Notes under the pieces: generated by a model
What the model was told of the DNA's origin: nothing
The model's database searches: none
What the model saw: the letters and a program-made list of their open reading frames with translations, nothing else
Part shown: piece by piece, positions 13,539 through 24,504 of the stretch
Layout of the letters: each line of letters opens with the position of its first letter
Position numbering within the stretch: the stretch's first letter is position 1
NCBI RefSeq assembly: GCF_047948215.1
Contig: NC_134456.1
Location: forward strand, 194,043,034-194,107,033
Length of the DNA stretch: 64,000 nucleotides
Direction: 5' to 3'
Source of the DNA: Lycorma delicatula
Taxonomy: Eukaryota; Arthropoda; Insecta; Hemiptera; Fulgoridae
Translations under genes and position numbers: made by a program

Positions 13539-13714
13539 GGCCGATCTCCGTGGCGGAGTGGTAGCGTCTCGGCCTTTCATCCGGAAGTCCCGGATTCGAT
13601 CCTGGTTAGGTGTGACATTTTTCATAAGCTATAAAATTTCTATTTCACATTCTCATGCACATGCTTCAAGCTTGTATGGTGAATTAATTGAAATAATCAT
13701 AAAACAAAACAAAA
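13539..13714 (+). mobile_element. tRNA-Glu-like SINE, well-preserved copy
   Basis: The A box TGGCGGAGTGG (13551-13561) and B box GGATTCGATCC (13592-13602) are separated by 30 bp, as in tRNA genes. The anticodon-loop-like segment CTTTCATCC between them resembles tRNA-Glu (UUC). After the head comes an AT-rich body with CTTCAAGCTT, then an A-rich tail ending about 13714. The closest relative is the copy at 24320. Open frames crossing it on both strands are artefacts. Internal A and B boxes would direct Pol III transcription if still functional. No target duplication was found. Confidence 0.8.
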
Positions 13715-13935
13715 GTTGTATTTTAATATTATTAAAGAAACAGCTTACAACAAAGTTATAGGACTTTCCCGTCACGCAGCTTTTTTTCTGATGCACGACT
13801 TACACACACAACTTAATTTAAAATATTTATAATTTTATTTAAATATAATATTTTTTGTTTGTTTAATTCAATGATTCCAACTAAAGCGCGCACGAATAAT
13901 GTAACTCATTCGCGCGGTGTGGTGGTACTAGCAGC

Positions 13936-13997
13936 CACTTTAAATATTATTCATTTATTTAATTCTACCGCTCATCTGTGATATTACAACATAGCAG
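13936..13997 (+). repeat. 62-bp dispersed repeat, copy 1
   Basis: This segment aligns without gaps to 16121-16182, with about 53 of 62 positions identical by eye. A truncated SINE was inserted 13 bp downstream of it. It is probably part of a larger old element. Confidence 0.6.
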
Positions 13998-14010
13998 ACG
14001 ACCACAGCAG

Positions 14011-14216
14011 TTACTTTAATACGGATCTGAATACTAGATCGTGGATACCGGTGTTCTTTGGTGGTTGGGTTCCAATAAACCACACATCTCTCAGGAATGG
14101 TCGACCTGAGACTGTACAAGACTACACTTATATATTCATACACATTCTCATTCATTTTCTAAGCATTACCATACGATGGTTCCGGACAGAATAACAGAAA
14201 ACGAAGAAAGAAGAAT
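14011..14216 (+). mobile_element. 5'-truncated SINE (GGTTGGG-core family) with target duplication
   Basis: This contains the family core GGTGTTCTTTGGTGGTTGGG, then AACCACACATCTC, the GGTCGACCTGAGACTGTACA block and the CGATGGTTCCGG end, in the same order as the full-length copy at 58365-58641. The tRNA-like head is missing. The 13-mers at 13998-14010 and 14217-14229 differ at one position (ACGACCACAGCAG / ACGACTACAGCAG). These read as a target-site duplication and show LINE-mediated insertion. Confidence 0.8.
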
Positions 14217-14549
14217 ACGACTACAGCAGCTGAACGTCAGTGCTACACAAGCGTTACTTGTGGTGAGATGGGGTACTAATGACCCAATAAATTAATAGAT
14301 CATTTTACAAAATGATTTATTCTTGAAAATATAATTGAAGATGATTCAATACGTTGCAAGGTTAGTATAATTCCATGTTTTTTTAATTCTTCCCTGGAAA
14401 TCGGTTTTTATCAGTTTACTCTTCTCATATTTCGTATATATGAATAATGAAATACACCCGCAGTAAACAAATAATTTATTAATACAAATTGATAATGCAT
14501 ATATACATATATATGTATACATTAAAAAAAATGATGTGGACAACCCATG

Positions 14550-15364
14550 ACTTCCTTGCACGCCTGTTAAGTTGTATTTACACTTTTTTTAAATGAAAAG
14601 TACATAAAATTTTATTTCATTAAAAACGTCTAATATTTAGTCATTTTTATAATTCAATTAATTGTTATAATTCAGTAACATATATTATTGAATTATAATT
14701 CATCGTAAAAGGTTTTTATAAAGAGAAATTAATAACTATTAATAAATCAATATATTTATTTAAATTAAAAAAACAATATGAAATCTGATTTGAACCGATG
14801 TGCCCTAAGATCCAAATATTTCATTAATTAAATTTTCAGTTGGGTATAACTCTGGAACTAATGAAAATAAGTACCAATTATGTTATACGGTTGAAAAGTT
14901 TCAATGAGGGCTTATTACTGCAGTTAAGAAAAAAAGTCCATAATCCAAATTCTTTCGGATTGAGCTCTTTTGGAAATTTTTGGTTCAGTTGATTGCAATC
15001 AAAAAAGTCGATTGAAACATCTAGTGCTCACTAGATGTTGCAACAGTACTAAATCCAAAATTTCAACATCCTACGGCTAATCATTTTTGAGTTATGCGAG
15101 ATACGTACGTACGTACGTATATACAAACATACGTACGTAAAGACGACAAGCGAAACTAATCAAAATGGATTCAGGAATGGTCAAAATTTACTTTACTTCG
15201 TACACGGAAGTAAAAATAAAAAAAAAACATGGAGGGCGCATAGTTTTAAACGAAGGTAACATTTTCTGGCTTACATAATCTAACGTCAGAAATCTAGAGA
15301 ACGAAATTTTTCGCGATTACAATACTTACTTATGATTATAATAGTTTAATTTGTACAAGGAAGT
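14550..15364. mobile_element. Inverted-end element family, copy 2, with doubled right end
   Basis: The left end is ACTTCCTTGCACG (one change from the family). A first right end is reached at 15211 (TACACGGAAGT). About 75 bp of the flank shared with copy 1 follows, then a second copy of the terminal segment (CGAAATTTTTCGCGATTAC...) ending GTACAAGGAAGT at 15364. The right end is therefore present twice, which suggests nested insertion or recombination. A short ACGT tetramer run lies at about 15101-15119. Confidence 0.6.
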
Positions 15365-16120
15365 AATAATAATAAATTTATAACATGAACTTTTTAAATT
15401 AACTTATACTTTTTAAATAAACAGAGCAACTTTTCACTACTAAGAACTGTAATTATTTATTTAAATGATTGTTAACTTCATTTTTTCTTTCTGTTGCTTT
15501 TATGAATTTGAATTCTAAGTTGTAAATTGAATTATGTTCTTTATATAAATTTTTTTCTGACTTTTAAATGATATAACAAAAAATAATTATTGTTATTTCT
15601 ATAATTAATGGAAAAGAATGTAATTTACTGATTGATACCGAAAAAAATAGGAAAAACAGAAATAGTTATTATCTGTACGAACGGTAGCTTACAACACAAC
15701 ATGAGTTTACATTACATGTCTTTTCATAATATTCTTGGAGAAAATTGCTGCTGTCTGAATATTTCGTGATTACAATATATATTTATATTTCTACCAGGAA
15801 TTTTTGTTTTAATTTAATTTCATACGCGATTTGAACATTTTGTTGTTTGAGGAGTCACTGTACTTTCATTATACAATATTTTTAAAACAAAGCCTACTTA
15901 CGTAAATTATTTTATATGCCAATTAAAAAAAAAATCTATATATATATAATACTAACTGCGACGGTCGGCACTAACTAAACTGATGTAATTTTACAATTTA
16001 CATAGGACAAATTTCTCTTGTATCGTCGGCATAACGGAATAGCCGTGAGGCATAACGCACCACGTACCGATCAACCCGTCGATCGAGTTTGAAACGCTCG
16101 CAGACCGAGTTATTTTATTA
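15365..16120. other. AT-rich stretch with a GC-richer patch
   Basis: Nothing coding is supported. The patch 15950-16110 contains CG dinucleotides and may be the upstream part of the old repeat that continues into the 62-bp segment at 16121. Confidence 0.35.
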
Positions 16121-16182
16121 CACTTTAAACATTATTCATTGATTTAATTCTAATGCTCACCTGTGACGTCACAACATAACAG
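16121..16182 (+). repeat. 62-bp dispersed repeat, copy 2
   Basis: This aligns without gaps to 13936-13997 (about 85 % by eye). It lacks the SINE that follows copy 1 and so gives a view of the sequence before that insertion. Confidence 0.6.
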
Positions 16183-16835
16183 TAGTTCAAAGAAGTTTTG
16201 CGGTGGTTGTGCAATTTTTCAAAAACTGTTTTTTTTTTGTTTTTTTTAAATTCTTAACAGATTAGCAAATGTGTCTAAGAAAAATATGACCTTAATTAGG
16301 CGAAATATCGAGATATTGAAGTGACCTTGTTCTTGAGTCCCTTGACCTTTTAAGTTGAAAATTGAATGGCATCAATCGTTCATATATAGAAGTAATTTCA
16401 CCAAGTTTGGTCGAAATCGGTCTAGTAGTTCTAGAGATATAAGGTGATTTACAGGCTAACACCGAACATACGAACATTCGGAAGATTTTCATCCGGTTTT
16501 TAGGGTTCCTTATTTGTCAAAACGTCAAAATCCGGTAAAAACCACATACGCCCAAATTGGACCGATTATAATACTTTCGCTTCTAGAGCTATCTAAACGA
16601 GAAATTAATAATGGCCGAATAATTTTTTTTTTAATTTTAGTTGAAAATAATACGCTTTAATTTTTAATTTAAGAATTCTTCGACAATTTAATAATTCACA
16701 CATATAAACCGATATGTATAAATAACAATAGAGAGAAATGCCGTTAATTTAAATTGTGTTTTCCTAGCAAAAAAAAGCACATTGGTGTACGATTCATGAG
16801 TACTATTTTTCCATATATTTGCATTTATGAATTAA
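16183..16835. other. Probable old interspersed repeat, non-coding
   Basis: At 16370-16500 there is a phrase (AAATCGGTCTAGTAG, CGAACATACGAACATTCGG) of the kind common in non-coding parts of insect transposons. I found no partner copy in this window, so the family stays open. The 66-codon minus-strand frame here is not a gene. Confidence 0.35.
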
Positions 16836-17124
16836 TTGTTGAAATAGCAGGAATTAAAAGTCTTGACCAGGTCTTACTTACATCGATAAGAAAATTTTGT
16901 AGTTCAACAAAAATACTTCAATGCAGTTATTTAATATTTAAAGAGCTCTTTAAGACGATTAAAACAAAAGTCAACTTTCAAATAACTTTAATTTTTAAAT
17001 GTATTTTTCACGTTGTAGAAATAGCAGGCATTTAATAATTTTAAGTTCTCATCAGGTCTTACATCGATTTGTCCTTCAACGAAAATATTTAAATACGGTT
17101 ATTTAATGTTTAAAGAGCTCTTTA
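16836..17124 (+). repeat. Local direct duplication, about 110-117 bp, period about 175
   Basis: The segments 16836-16952 and 17014-17124 share GTTG-AAATAGCAGG, CAGGTCTTAC, TACATCGAT, TTCAACAAAAATA-like and TTTAAAGAGCTCTTTA blocks in the same order. The palindrome TTTAAAGAGCTCTTTA is intact in both. A 93-codon frame runs through the first unit but has no domain and is not shared by the second unit, which argues against a gene. Confidence 0.65.
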
Positions 17125-17455
17125 ATAAAGGATAATTACTATTTAATGGCCACACGCTGTGTTTTATATGTACATAAACAGGATAGAGCAGTTCGTCAAA
17201 ATATTCCATCCACTGGAACCATGAAATGTACATGTTTGATTTAAATAGAGATGGGAAATCTTGTTAATTAACTTCAGACAGACGACCCTACTTGATTAAT
17301 TTACAATAATTTCATTTTCTCTAATTATTATTTAAGTATTGTTTTAGGTAGATTTCGAATCTATTGTAATGGGTACCGTGATTCGACTTCCAGAAAATTT
17401 CGACATATCTTCGCGATTCACATCTCCCAAACCCCAAAATCACTGTCAATTCAAA

Positions 17456-17460
<5 letters not shown>
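17125..17460. other. AT-rich non-coding stretch
   Basis: Nothing recognisable was found. Confidence 0.4.
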
Positions 17461-17507
<47 letters not shown>

Positions 17508-17522
17508 TAGATAGATAGATAG
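17461..17522. repeat. (AT)n followed by (ATAG)n microsatellite
   Basis: About 22 AT units are followed by five ATAG units. It directly abuts the 3' end of a Helitron-like element. Confidence 0.95.
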
Positions 17523-18110
17523 CAGACCCGGCAATGCTTCGCTATAGCTAAATTTGAGTTTTTGTATACAGATAAAATGAACACAATTGAAAGTTTGTTA
17601 AAACATTAACAAAATGAACATAACGGAACTTTACAAAATTTAATCTTTCCCTTTCCTTCACCATTTCTCTTTCCTTTATTTCCCCTTCCTCTTTCTCTTT
17701 TCACCCTTTCCCCTTTCCATTTCCTTTTCCCGTTTTCCCATTTTTTTTCTCCATTTTCCCCTTCTTCCCTTTTACATTTTCGATTTTTTCCTTTTCCCCG
17801 CGCGTAAATCGGTAAAGTAGTTTTTTGGTCTATAGCGGACACACGTATCGGAAACACTGAAATGGAATCGTAAAATATTTACTATAGCGTGTGTTGCTTT
17901 TACGTCCAACAGATAGCGCTGTTAAAAAAAAAATGTTTTTACTCGTCACAGGTATCACATCTTTTATATATAAATAGTAGGTATATAAAAACACGTGTGT
18001 ATTCGAATGCAACGTTGTGTCACAATTTCAAAGCAATCGGTGAAAAACTTTCGAAGATTTAAGATTTTGAACAAACGAACATTAAAATTTTTATTTATAT
18101 ATATAAAATT
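17521..18110 (-). mobile_element. Helitron-like non-autonomous element, copy 1
   Basis: Read on the minus strand, it starts with an AT-rich leader and AATGTTCGTTTGTTC, then the GATTTAAGATTTTGAAC complement, ACCGATTGCTTTGAAA, an AACAGCGCTATCTGTTGGACG block and CGCGCGTAAATCGG. It then enters a purine-rich tract (complement of 17641-17800) and ends AGCGAAGCATTGCCGGGTCTGCT. The last bases read CTAT rather than CTAG, probably altered where it meets the ATAG repeat. It shares every block with copies at 23541, 45915 and 48297. No Rep/helicase is encoded, and the Lys/Arg/Glu-rich frame in it is low complexity. Confidence 0.65.
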
Positions 18111-18449
18111 TTAATTATTATATCTAAAGTTTTATTTAGATATATAAGGTATCAACTAGATAAACGGATTTAGGGCTAAGGAACTTAAGTTTATAAAAAC
18201 TCCGAAATTCATAACTAATTCATCAGTCCTACGCACTTAAAACAAATTTGCCTTATTGAAATTTAATTCAATTGTATATATATATATATATAAATTATTA
18301 TATACGGTATTAGGCGATCTGATAATAAGATACGCTAGTTCTCGGAAATGGCATACTATTCTATGCAACAACAAACAACAAAAATCCATACCGGGCTCAC
18401 CAGGAGAACTGAGGCGTGAAAAGATTCCAATTGCTTTCTTCATTGAGCC
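18111..18449. other. AT-rich stretch
   Basis: Includes a short (AT)n at about 18277-18292. Overlapping frames on both strands (18237-18486) are anonymous. The piece at 18340-18445 is less AT-rich and may belong with the part-B repeat that follows. Confidence 0.35.
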
Positions 18450-18625
18450 GAATTTATTGTTACATATCAGCACCGGCCAAACCTAGCGAAATGCAGTAAA
18501 TATTCTGACCTGTAAATGTCACCTCATTTTGTTCAGCACGGGTACTGGTTTCCGATAAACTTCTTAATTTTAAAAGTAGGCAACACTCTTAATTAGTCAC
18601 TTTACTTCAGGTACAGTGGATGTGT
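18450..18625 (+). repeat. Two-part repeat, part B, copy 1
   Basis: This contains GTTACATATCAGCACCGGCC, ACCTCATTT, TACTGGTTT, GGCAACACTCTTAA and TTACTTCAGG in the same order as 19822-19995. Part A is absent next to it here. Confidence 0.7.
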
Positions 18626-19480
18626 AACAATTAAATAAAGACTTTGAAGATTAATGTAAAGAAACAAAAATAATGTACCTGTTCTGTTAATAAAATTAAT
18701 TTTACATAGTGTTTCTTCAAGTTGAAGGATTAAATAAATTACCGCTTTACCTAATAAGCTGATTAATCTTTGTATTTTGTTGAAGCTCTTTTTCTTCATG
18801 AGCAATTATTTGTCAGGAACTATAATACTCTTTTCTCTATCGTTAAATTATGTAACAAAAAATTAGAAAATAAAAACGATTACGCTATTCATAAAAATGT
18901 TAATAAGCACACACACACACACACACACAAATATATTTTTTTAAATTTTATTATACTGTATAATTATTCTATCATGTTATATTGCTAAAGGTCTTACAGT
19001 GTACACTACGGAAGTATTTAGAGCCGCAGCACTCACCGTCGCACCCCTTAAAAAATTTAAATTCAAAAAACCCGAGAATTGTTTTTTGGATATTTAATTG
19101 AAGAGTATTTGTAAGAATATCTCGACTGGTTGAATATCTCTAATAGTCAGAAATGGGAAATACGTTCAATAATAATTATTCAACTTTTTTATCTTTCAAG
19201 GTCGAATTTCTGAAAATCTAGAAATAGGTTTTTTAGATATTCACATGTCGATTACACCCACCGAAAATAAAAATCAAATTGATTATTTTCAATTGTTACC
19301 GAGAAATTAAAAAAATAATAAAATTTCATTGTTACCCCATTTTAACGCTTTAAACTCCATTCTTGGTATGCAGTTCACCGAAAGAACATGTCTAAATTTT
19401 CATCAATTTATCTTCAGTTGTTTTTGCTGGGCGTTGATTGTGAAATACTCACGACATGCTATTTTATATATCTAGAAGAT

Positions 19481-19512
<32 letters not shown>

Positions 19513-19653
19513 CATTATTTTATTTTTCTAGAAATTATATATAATATAATTACGAGTATGTATGTGGCAGAGAGAAAGTATTTCACCAAGAAACGGAAAG
19601 AATTTCATGACATCTACAAGTAAAAATAAAAAAAGTTCATATAAACAATGATC
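18626..19653. other. AT-rich stretch with microsatellites
   Basis: (CA)n at 18907-18929 and a (CA)n-(TA)n compound at 19480-19512. The open frames at 18602-18988 are anonymous, and one of them runs through the CA repeat. Confidence 0.5.
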
Positions 19654-19995
19654 TGACACGGTTTAAATATCAACTTGTAGTACGCTAAATACTCCAACTT
19701 GTGAAACTAAAACTTAAGACGCTGTAAGTTGAATAAAATAATAGAAATCTTTCTCCTCCAGCCTTAAAAAATCAATTTTTATTTATTATTATGATGAACA
19801 ATTTATTTGTTACATATGAATGAATTTACTGTTACATATCAGCACCGGCCAAACTTACCGAAATGCAGGAAATATTTTGACCTGCTTATTTTGACACCTC
19901 ATTTGATTGAGCACAGATACTGGTTTTCGACAACATCTTTATTTTAAAAGCAGGCAACACTCTTAACTGGTCACTATACTTCAGGAACTGTAGTT
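19654..19995 (+). repeat. Two-part repeat, parts A and B joined
   Basis: 19654-19801 matches part A at 13147-13290, and 19822-19995 matches part B at 18450-18625. This copy is the only one in the window with both parts, so it best defines the element (at least 340 bp). It has no open frame of note, no visible terminal repeats and no A tail. Confidence 0.7.
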
Positions 19996-20570
19996 GAAGG
20001 TACTGTAGTCGTATCGTTTTCGAGCTATATCTTGCGAAAAAATTGTCCTGATTTAAATTTGATGGTTTCATACGGCTTTTGACACAAAAAAAAATTGAAT
20101 AAAACAGTTCCTAAACCGTACCTGTAGCAATTTTTGGGAAACTCATTGTACAACAAAAAAATAAAAATAAAATCGTGTGGCATAACTACTAATTGTTAGG
20201 TCAGGTATATAACAACATCATTTAATTGCCTGTAAACAAATAAAATTTTTCAACAAAAATTACAGAAAATTTAATTTTGATAAATCTAAATAAGTAACGT
20301 CAAATTGCACGCGAAGAAGAGTTTTAAGAATTTTACTTTTATTAAAACAAAACAGACCGAAACATTCATTCCTTCATTTTTTAAAATAGGAAATAGGTAG
20401 TTGTATTTTCAGTTGAAAAAATATTAAATGGTTCGAATATTAAATTATTTTGTTTAAGTTTCGTTGTAATGAGAATGTAATGAAAAATATTATTACTTAC
20501 CATTTTAAATTACTAAATTTGTCTTTATTTTTTTCATGAAATTTATTTTTCTAATAACCATTGTAGTTAA

Positions 20571-20620
<50 letters not shown>

Positions 20621-23540
20621 GTATATATATACTGTATACATTATATTTTACGTACATAACATAAAATAATAAATGATGAACTTTACGTAAAAATTACATT
20701 TCACTTATTATTTTTAACTAATAATAATTATTTTAAATAAGGAAAAAGTTTAATTAACCTACATATAGTACAAAAGTAAAAGGTCTACTTTTCCGACTTA
20801 TTTTAACTTGAATAAAATCACAAAACTGTCTCGTTAATTAAAATAAATTGGATTAAATCTATCACGAAGAAGAACAAAGAAAAGTAAACTGAGCTTAATT
20901 TTTTTAAATTTGCATAATTTTTTATTAGTCTTAAGAATTGGCTAATTTCGTTTGTATTTAAATGTCACCACTTCTTCTTATTACATAAGGCACGAATTTC
21001 TATAATTTTAATCTTAAAACTTACGATATATTTTACTTAAATTTACTACTTATTTTTAATAAACGATCATATAAACTCAAAACAACGAATAAATTACAAA
21101 ATAATCTCCTTGATTAAATTTGTAACTTTTTACTTTCTTTTCAAGTGGATTATGAAACATACATTTACCCTTTACATTTATGGAAAACTACATTTTCTTT
21201 TACAAAATCTCAAAATTACTAACAATACTAAATTATAAATCTCATCCAGAATAAAATATAAACAAAATAAATCATTTATATAAGAAAAAAGTAATCAATA
21301 AAAAGAAATTCACTCTGATCCTTTTTAAAAACTTTTTTCCTTTATAAGAACTCAATATACGAGAAAATTATACAAGACTTAGTAAAAATGCAAAATTTTT
21401 ATTCCGTCATTTTTCTTTAAACTGCCAGTTCGTGTTTTCCATACCATTACCAACCGAGTATCAAATAAATGAGGTAGCCTTAATATAAAAGTAAATTAGA
21501 TCGAAGCAGTTTTTATCGGATGATTTTATTTAAACCGGATAACTTTTCTTGTTAAATTTAACGAAAATATCAAATTTTTATAAAAAAACAAGATAGGAAA
21601 CATCAGACGGCTTTTTAATACAAAGATTAATGAAATGCTGCATTTAAAATTAATCTATACTCATATAATTACACTAATAAACGATATACTTTCATAATGA
21701 TTTTAAATATTACAGCGTAAAGGTAAAAAAGCGGTTAATTAGGAAGCAAGAATGCAAATGTATTAAAATAAAAGCAAGTGGATCGCTATAAATACGACCT
21801 TTATTTCTATTTTATACATAATATATAAACAAAAACGAATATTTCTAACAAAATAAGATCCAATTAGTAATTCCATATTTTAATATCTTTTAAGTTTGCA
21901 CTGTGTTTTTCGCTCACGTGAAGCTAGCTGAACTCAAACTTTCACAGCTCCTTTTTCATCCCACTTAATTAATAATTATAAAAAAGATTTATTTATATTT
22001 AACATTTAGCGCTAAATATTTCAGTGCAAAAAGTTATCTTTACTGAGAGCTGAAATATTATTTTTTTCGAAAACTGATATAATATTTTTCCTATCGGTAG
22101 TTCAACTCAAGCTGTTGGAAAAAGAAATTTAACCCTTAAATGACAGATAAAAATTATTCTTTAAATAAATTATTATTAAAACAAATGTTTAAATAAATCT
22201 TTAAACCAGTTCATTAAACTTGAAAATCGCAATTGTGGAAAATGAATGAAAAACAGAGCGGAATATCTTTGTTTAATTTTTCTTAATTCCTGTAGGACTT
22301 TTTTAAAATACGTATGTAGTAGCTTAAAAGGAGAGTACAGAAATTAATAAAATTAAATATGATATAGAATTGAATTTTTTCATAAAGTGGTTGTAAAAAA
22401 TAACTTTAAAGACAAGATATTTTGTGTATACAGTACTCAATAGAATTATGGAAGTTAGCTTTCCAGCTATGGAAGTCAGTCAGTACACTGTGTGGAATTA
22501 GCCTTAAACGTCTTAAATTTCCAATAAAAATTAAAAAAAAAATTCGAAATAATCGACACTACAATAGTGTCCAATTTTATTGTACATAATATTATAAATA
22601 TTTATGTTTCACATGTTTAATTAAAAGTACAAAAAACGGTAAAAATTTCATATATTAAATGGTTACCTAATTAGAAAATGAGTGAAGGTAAAAGTAAGTG
22701 AAAATCACAAAAAAATGAAGTCTATACGAATGAAAAATAAATAAAAATGATGTGTACATTATTTGACACAATAATACCGAATACCAATAATCAATACGTA
22801 ACTCAAGCTCACTTTTGTGAAGGTAGCTGTTTTAATGAGAACTGTCAACTTATATAAAAATCAGTAAAATAAATTTCTACGTTAACGAACGATGTAATGA
22901 CAATCGAAATGGGCAAGCATCGTAAAAAGCAAAATGCGAGTTTTACGATACGTTAGTAATTTGATATTGGTTAAATGATTTGAGTAAAGTAAATAAAACT
23001 GGCAATAAAAGCTTCAAAAGTAAATAATTCTGGAAAATGTTACGAAAATGATTCATTTACAACTTATTTATAGGCAAGAATTTAATAATTGACTTTTAGA
23101 ATCAATTTTTTTTTCTTTTTACGATATAAGTAATAAATACCAAATAATAACTCTCCTTTATTATAATAAATACTTTAATTTTTTCTTTTATTTTTTGGTT
23201 AAAAACACTTGAAATTACTATTTAAATTTTTTTTATTTTAATTTTTAAATATAAAACTGGATTTTATATTAATTTTCATATAAACACTTATGTAAGGTAT
23301 AAACAACATTTTAAATTATATTTTTCAAGTTGATAATAGTGACATTCTTACGAAACGGACGTAATTATTTTAATTTGACTTACGGCTTTAAGATTTACAA
23401 ATTTTTTCTTATGACGATCAATTGTTATGTCTCTAATTTTATCTTTTGAATTCTATATTTTTTATATATTTTAATTCTAAATTATTATAAATTCCTCCTG
23501 AAGATGACAGAATAGCTGAAAACGTTTAAAATAGATTTCC
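19996..23540. other. Long AT-rich non-coding stretch
   Basis: Very AT-rich, with no open frame over 60 codons after about 20071 and no GC island. Contains the (TA)n microsatellite at 20572-20630. Nothing else was recognised. Confidence 0.5.
20572..20630. repeat. (TA)n microsatellite, slightly interrupted
   Basis: A run of TA dinucleotides is interrupted by TTTA and GT. Confidence 0.9.
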
Positions 23541-24221
23541 TCAAAAAAATAATAAAAATAAAATGTAAATGTTCGTCTGTTCAAAATCTTAAATCTCCGA
23601 AAGTTCTTCACCGATTGCTTTGAAATTTTGGCACAATCTTGCATCCGAATACGCGTGTGTTTTTATATACCTACTATTTATATACCTAAGATGTCACACC
23701 TGTGACGGGTAAAAACATCCTTTTTTTGAAAAACAATGCTATCTACTGGACGCAAAAGCAATACACACTATACTAAATATTTTACGATTCCATTTCAATG
23801 ATTGCGATATGTGTGTCTGCTATGGAATAAAAAACTACTGGACCGATTTACGCGCGGCGAAAAAGGGAGAAAGGAAAAAGGGAAAAACCGAAAAAGGGGA
23901 AAATGGAAAAAAGAAAAATGGGAAAACGGGAAAAGGAAATGGAAAGAGGAAAGGAGAAAGGAGAAAAAAGGAAAGGAAATAGGGAAATGAACGAGAATAC
24001 GGAAAAATGGGGGAAAGAAAATATGGTAGAAAGAAAAATGGGAGAAGAAAAGGGGGAAAAGGAAAAGGCGAAAAAGGAAAGGAAAAAGGGAAAAGGAAAG
24101 GTTAAATTTTATGAAGTTCCGTAATGTTCATTTTGTTAATGTTTTATCAAACTTTCAATTGTGTTCATTTAATCTATATACACTCAATCTAGCAATACCA
24201 AAGCACTGCCGGGTCTGCTAG
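23541..24221 (+). mobile_element. Helitron-like non-autonomous element, copy 2
   Basis: It begins near TC at 23541, runs through AATGTTCGTCTGTTC, ACCGATTGCTTTGAAA, CGCGTGTGTTTTTATATACC, an AACAATGCTATCTACTGGACG block, then a purine-only-like tract (about 23862-24110) of G and A runs. It ends with TAGCAATACCAAAGCACTGC and CTGCTAG at 24215-24221, followed by T. A small stem-loop precedes the CTAG end, as in Helitrons. Two open frames of 62 and 73 codons are translations of the purine tract (Lys/Glu/Gly/Arg only) and not genes. A tRNA-Glu-like SINE lies 99 bp further on. Confidence 0.65.
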
Positions 24222-24319
24222 TCAAATAATATATATTTGTAGGCTGTTTTTAATATTATATTTGTAATAATAATATAAACAATAGCAATAACGATAACTG
24301 ATATATGTTTGAAAATTTC

Positions 24320-24504
24320 GCCGATCTCTGTGGCGGAGTGGTAGCGTCTCAGCCTTTCATCCGGGGGTCCCGGGTTGGAATCCCGGTTAGGCATTGCCTT
24401 TATCATATGGTAAAATAATACTTCATTTTTTCATACTCTCAGAAACAAGCTAGCTTCCGCTCCAAAGCTTCATCAAGCAAAAATAAAAAATAAAATAAAA
24501 TAAA
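24320..24504 (+). mobile_element. tRNA-Glu-like SINE
   Basis: The A box TGGCGGAGTGG (24331-24341), CTTTCATCC loop segment and B box GGGTTGGAATCC (24372-24383) match the copy at 13539. The arms CCGGGGG / TCCCGGG around the B box are still GC-rich, so this is one of the younger copies. The body contains CAAAGCTTCATCAAG, and the tail is a run of AAATA/AAATAAA units ending about 24504. One extra base in the B box departs from the consensus. Confidence 0.8.

Noticed and set aside
13551..13605. Functional tRNA-Glu gene
   Set aside because: A and B boxes and a Glu-like loop are present, but no acceptor stem pairs and the same head with a shared non-tRNA body recurs at 1280 and 24320. It is a SINE head.
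18237..18486. Overlapping open frames on both strands
   Set aside because: No domain, and the shared composition indicates chance. The right end overlaps a dispersed repeat.
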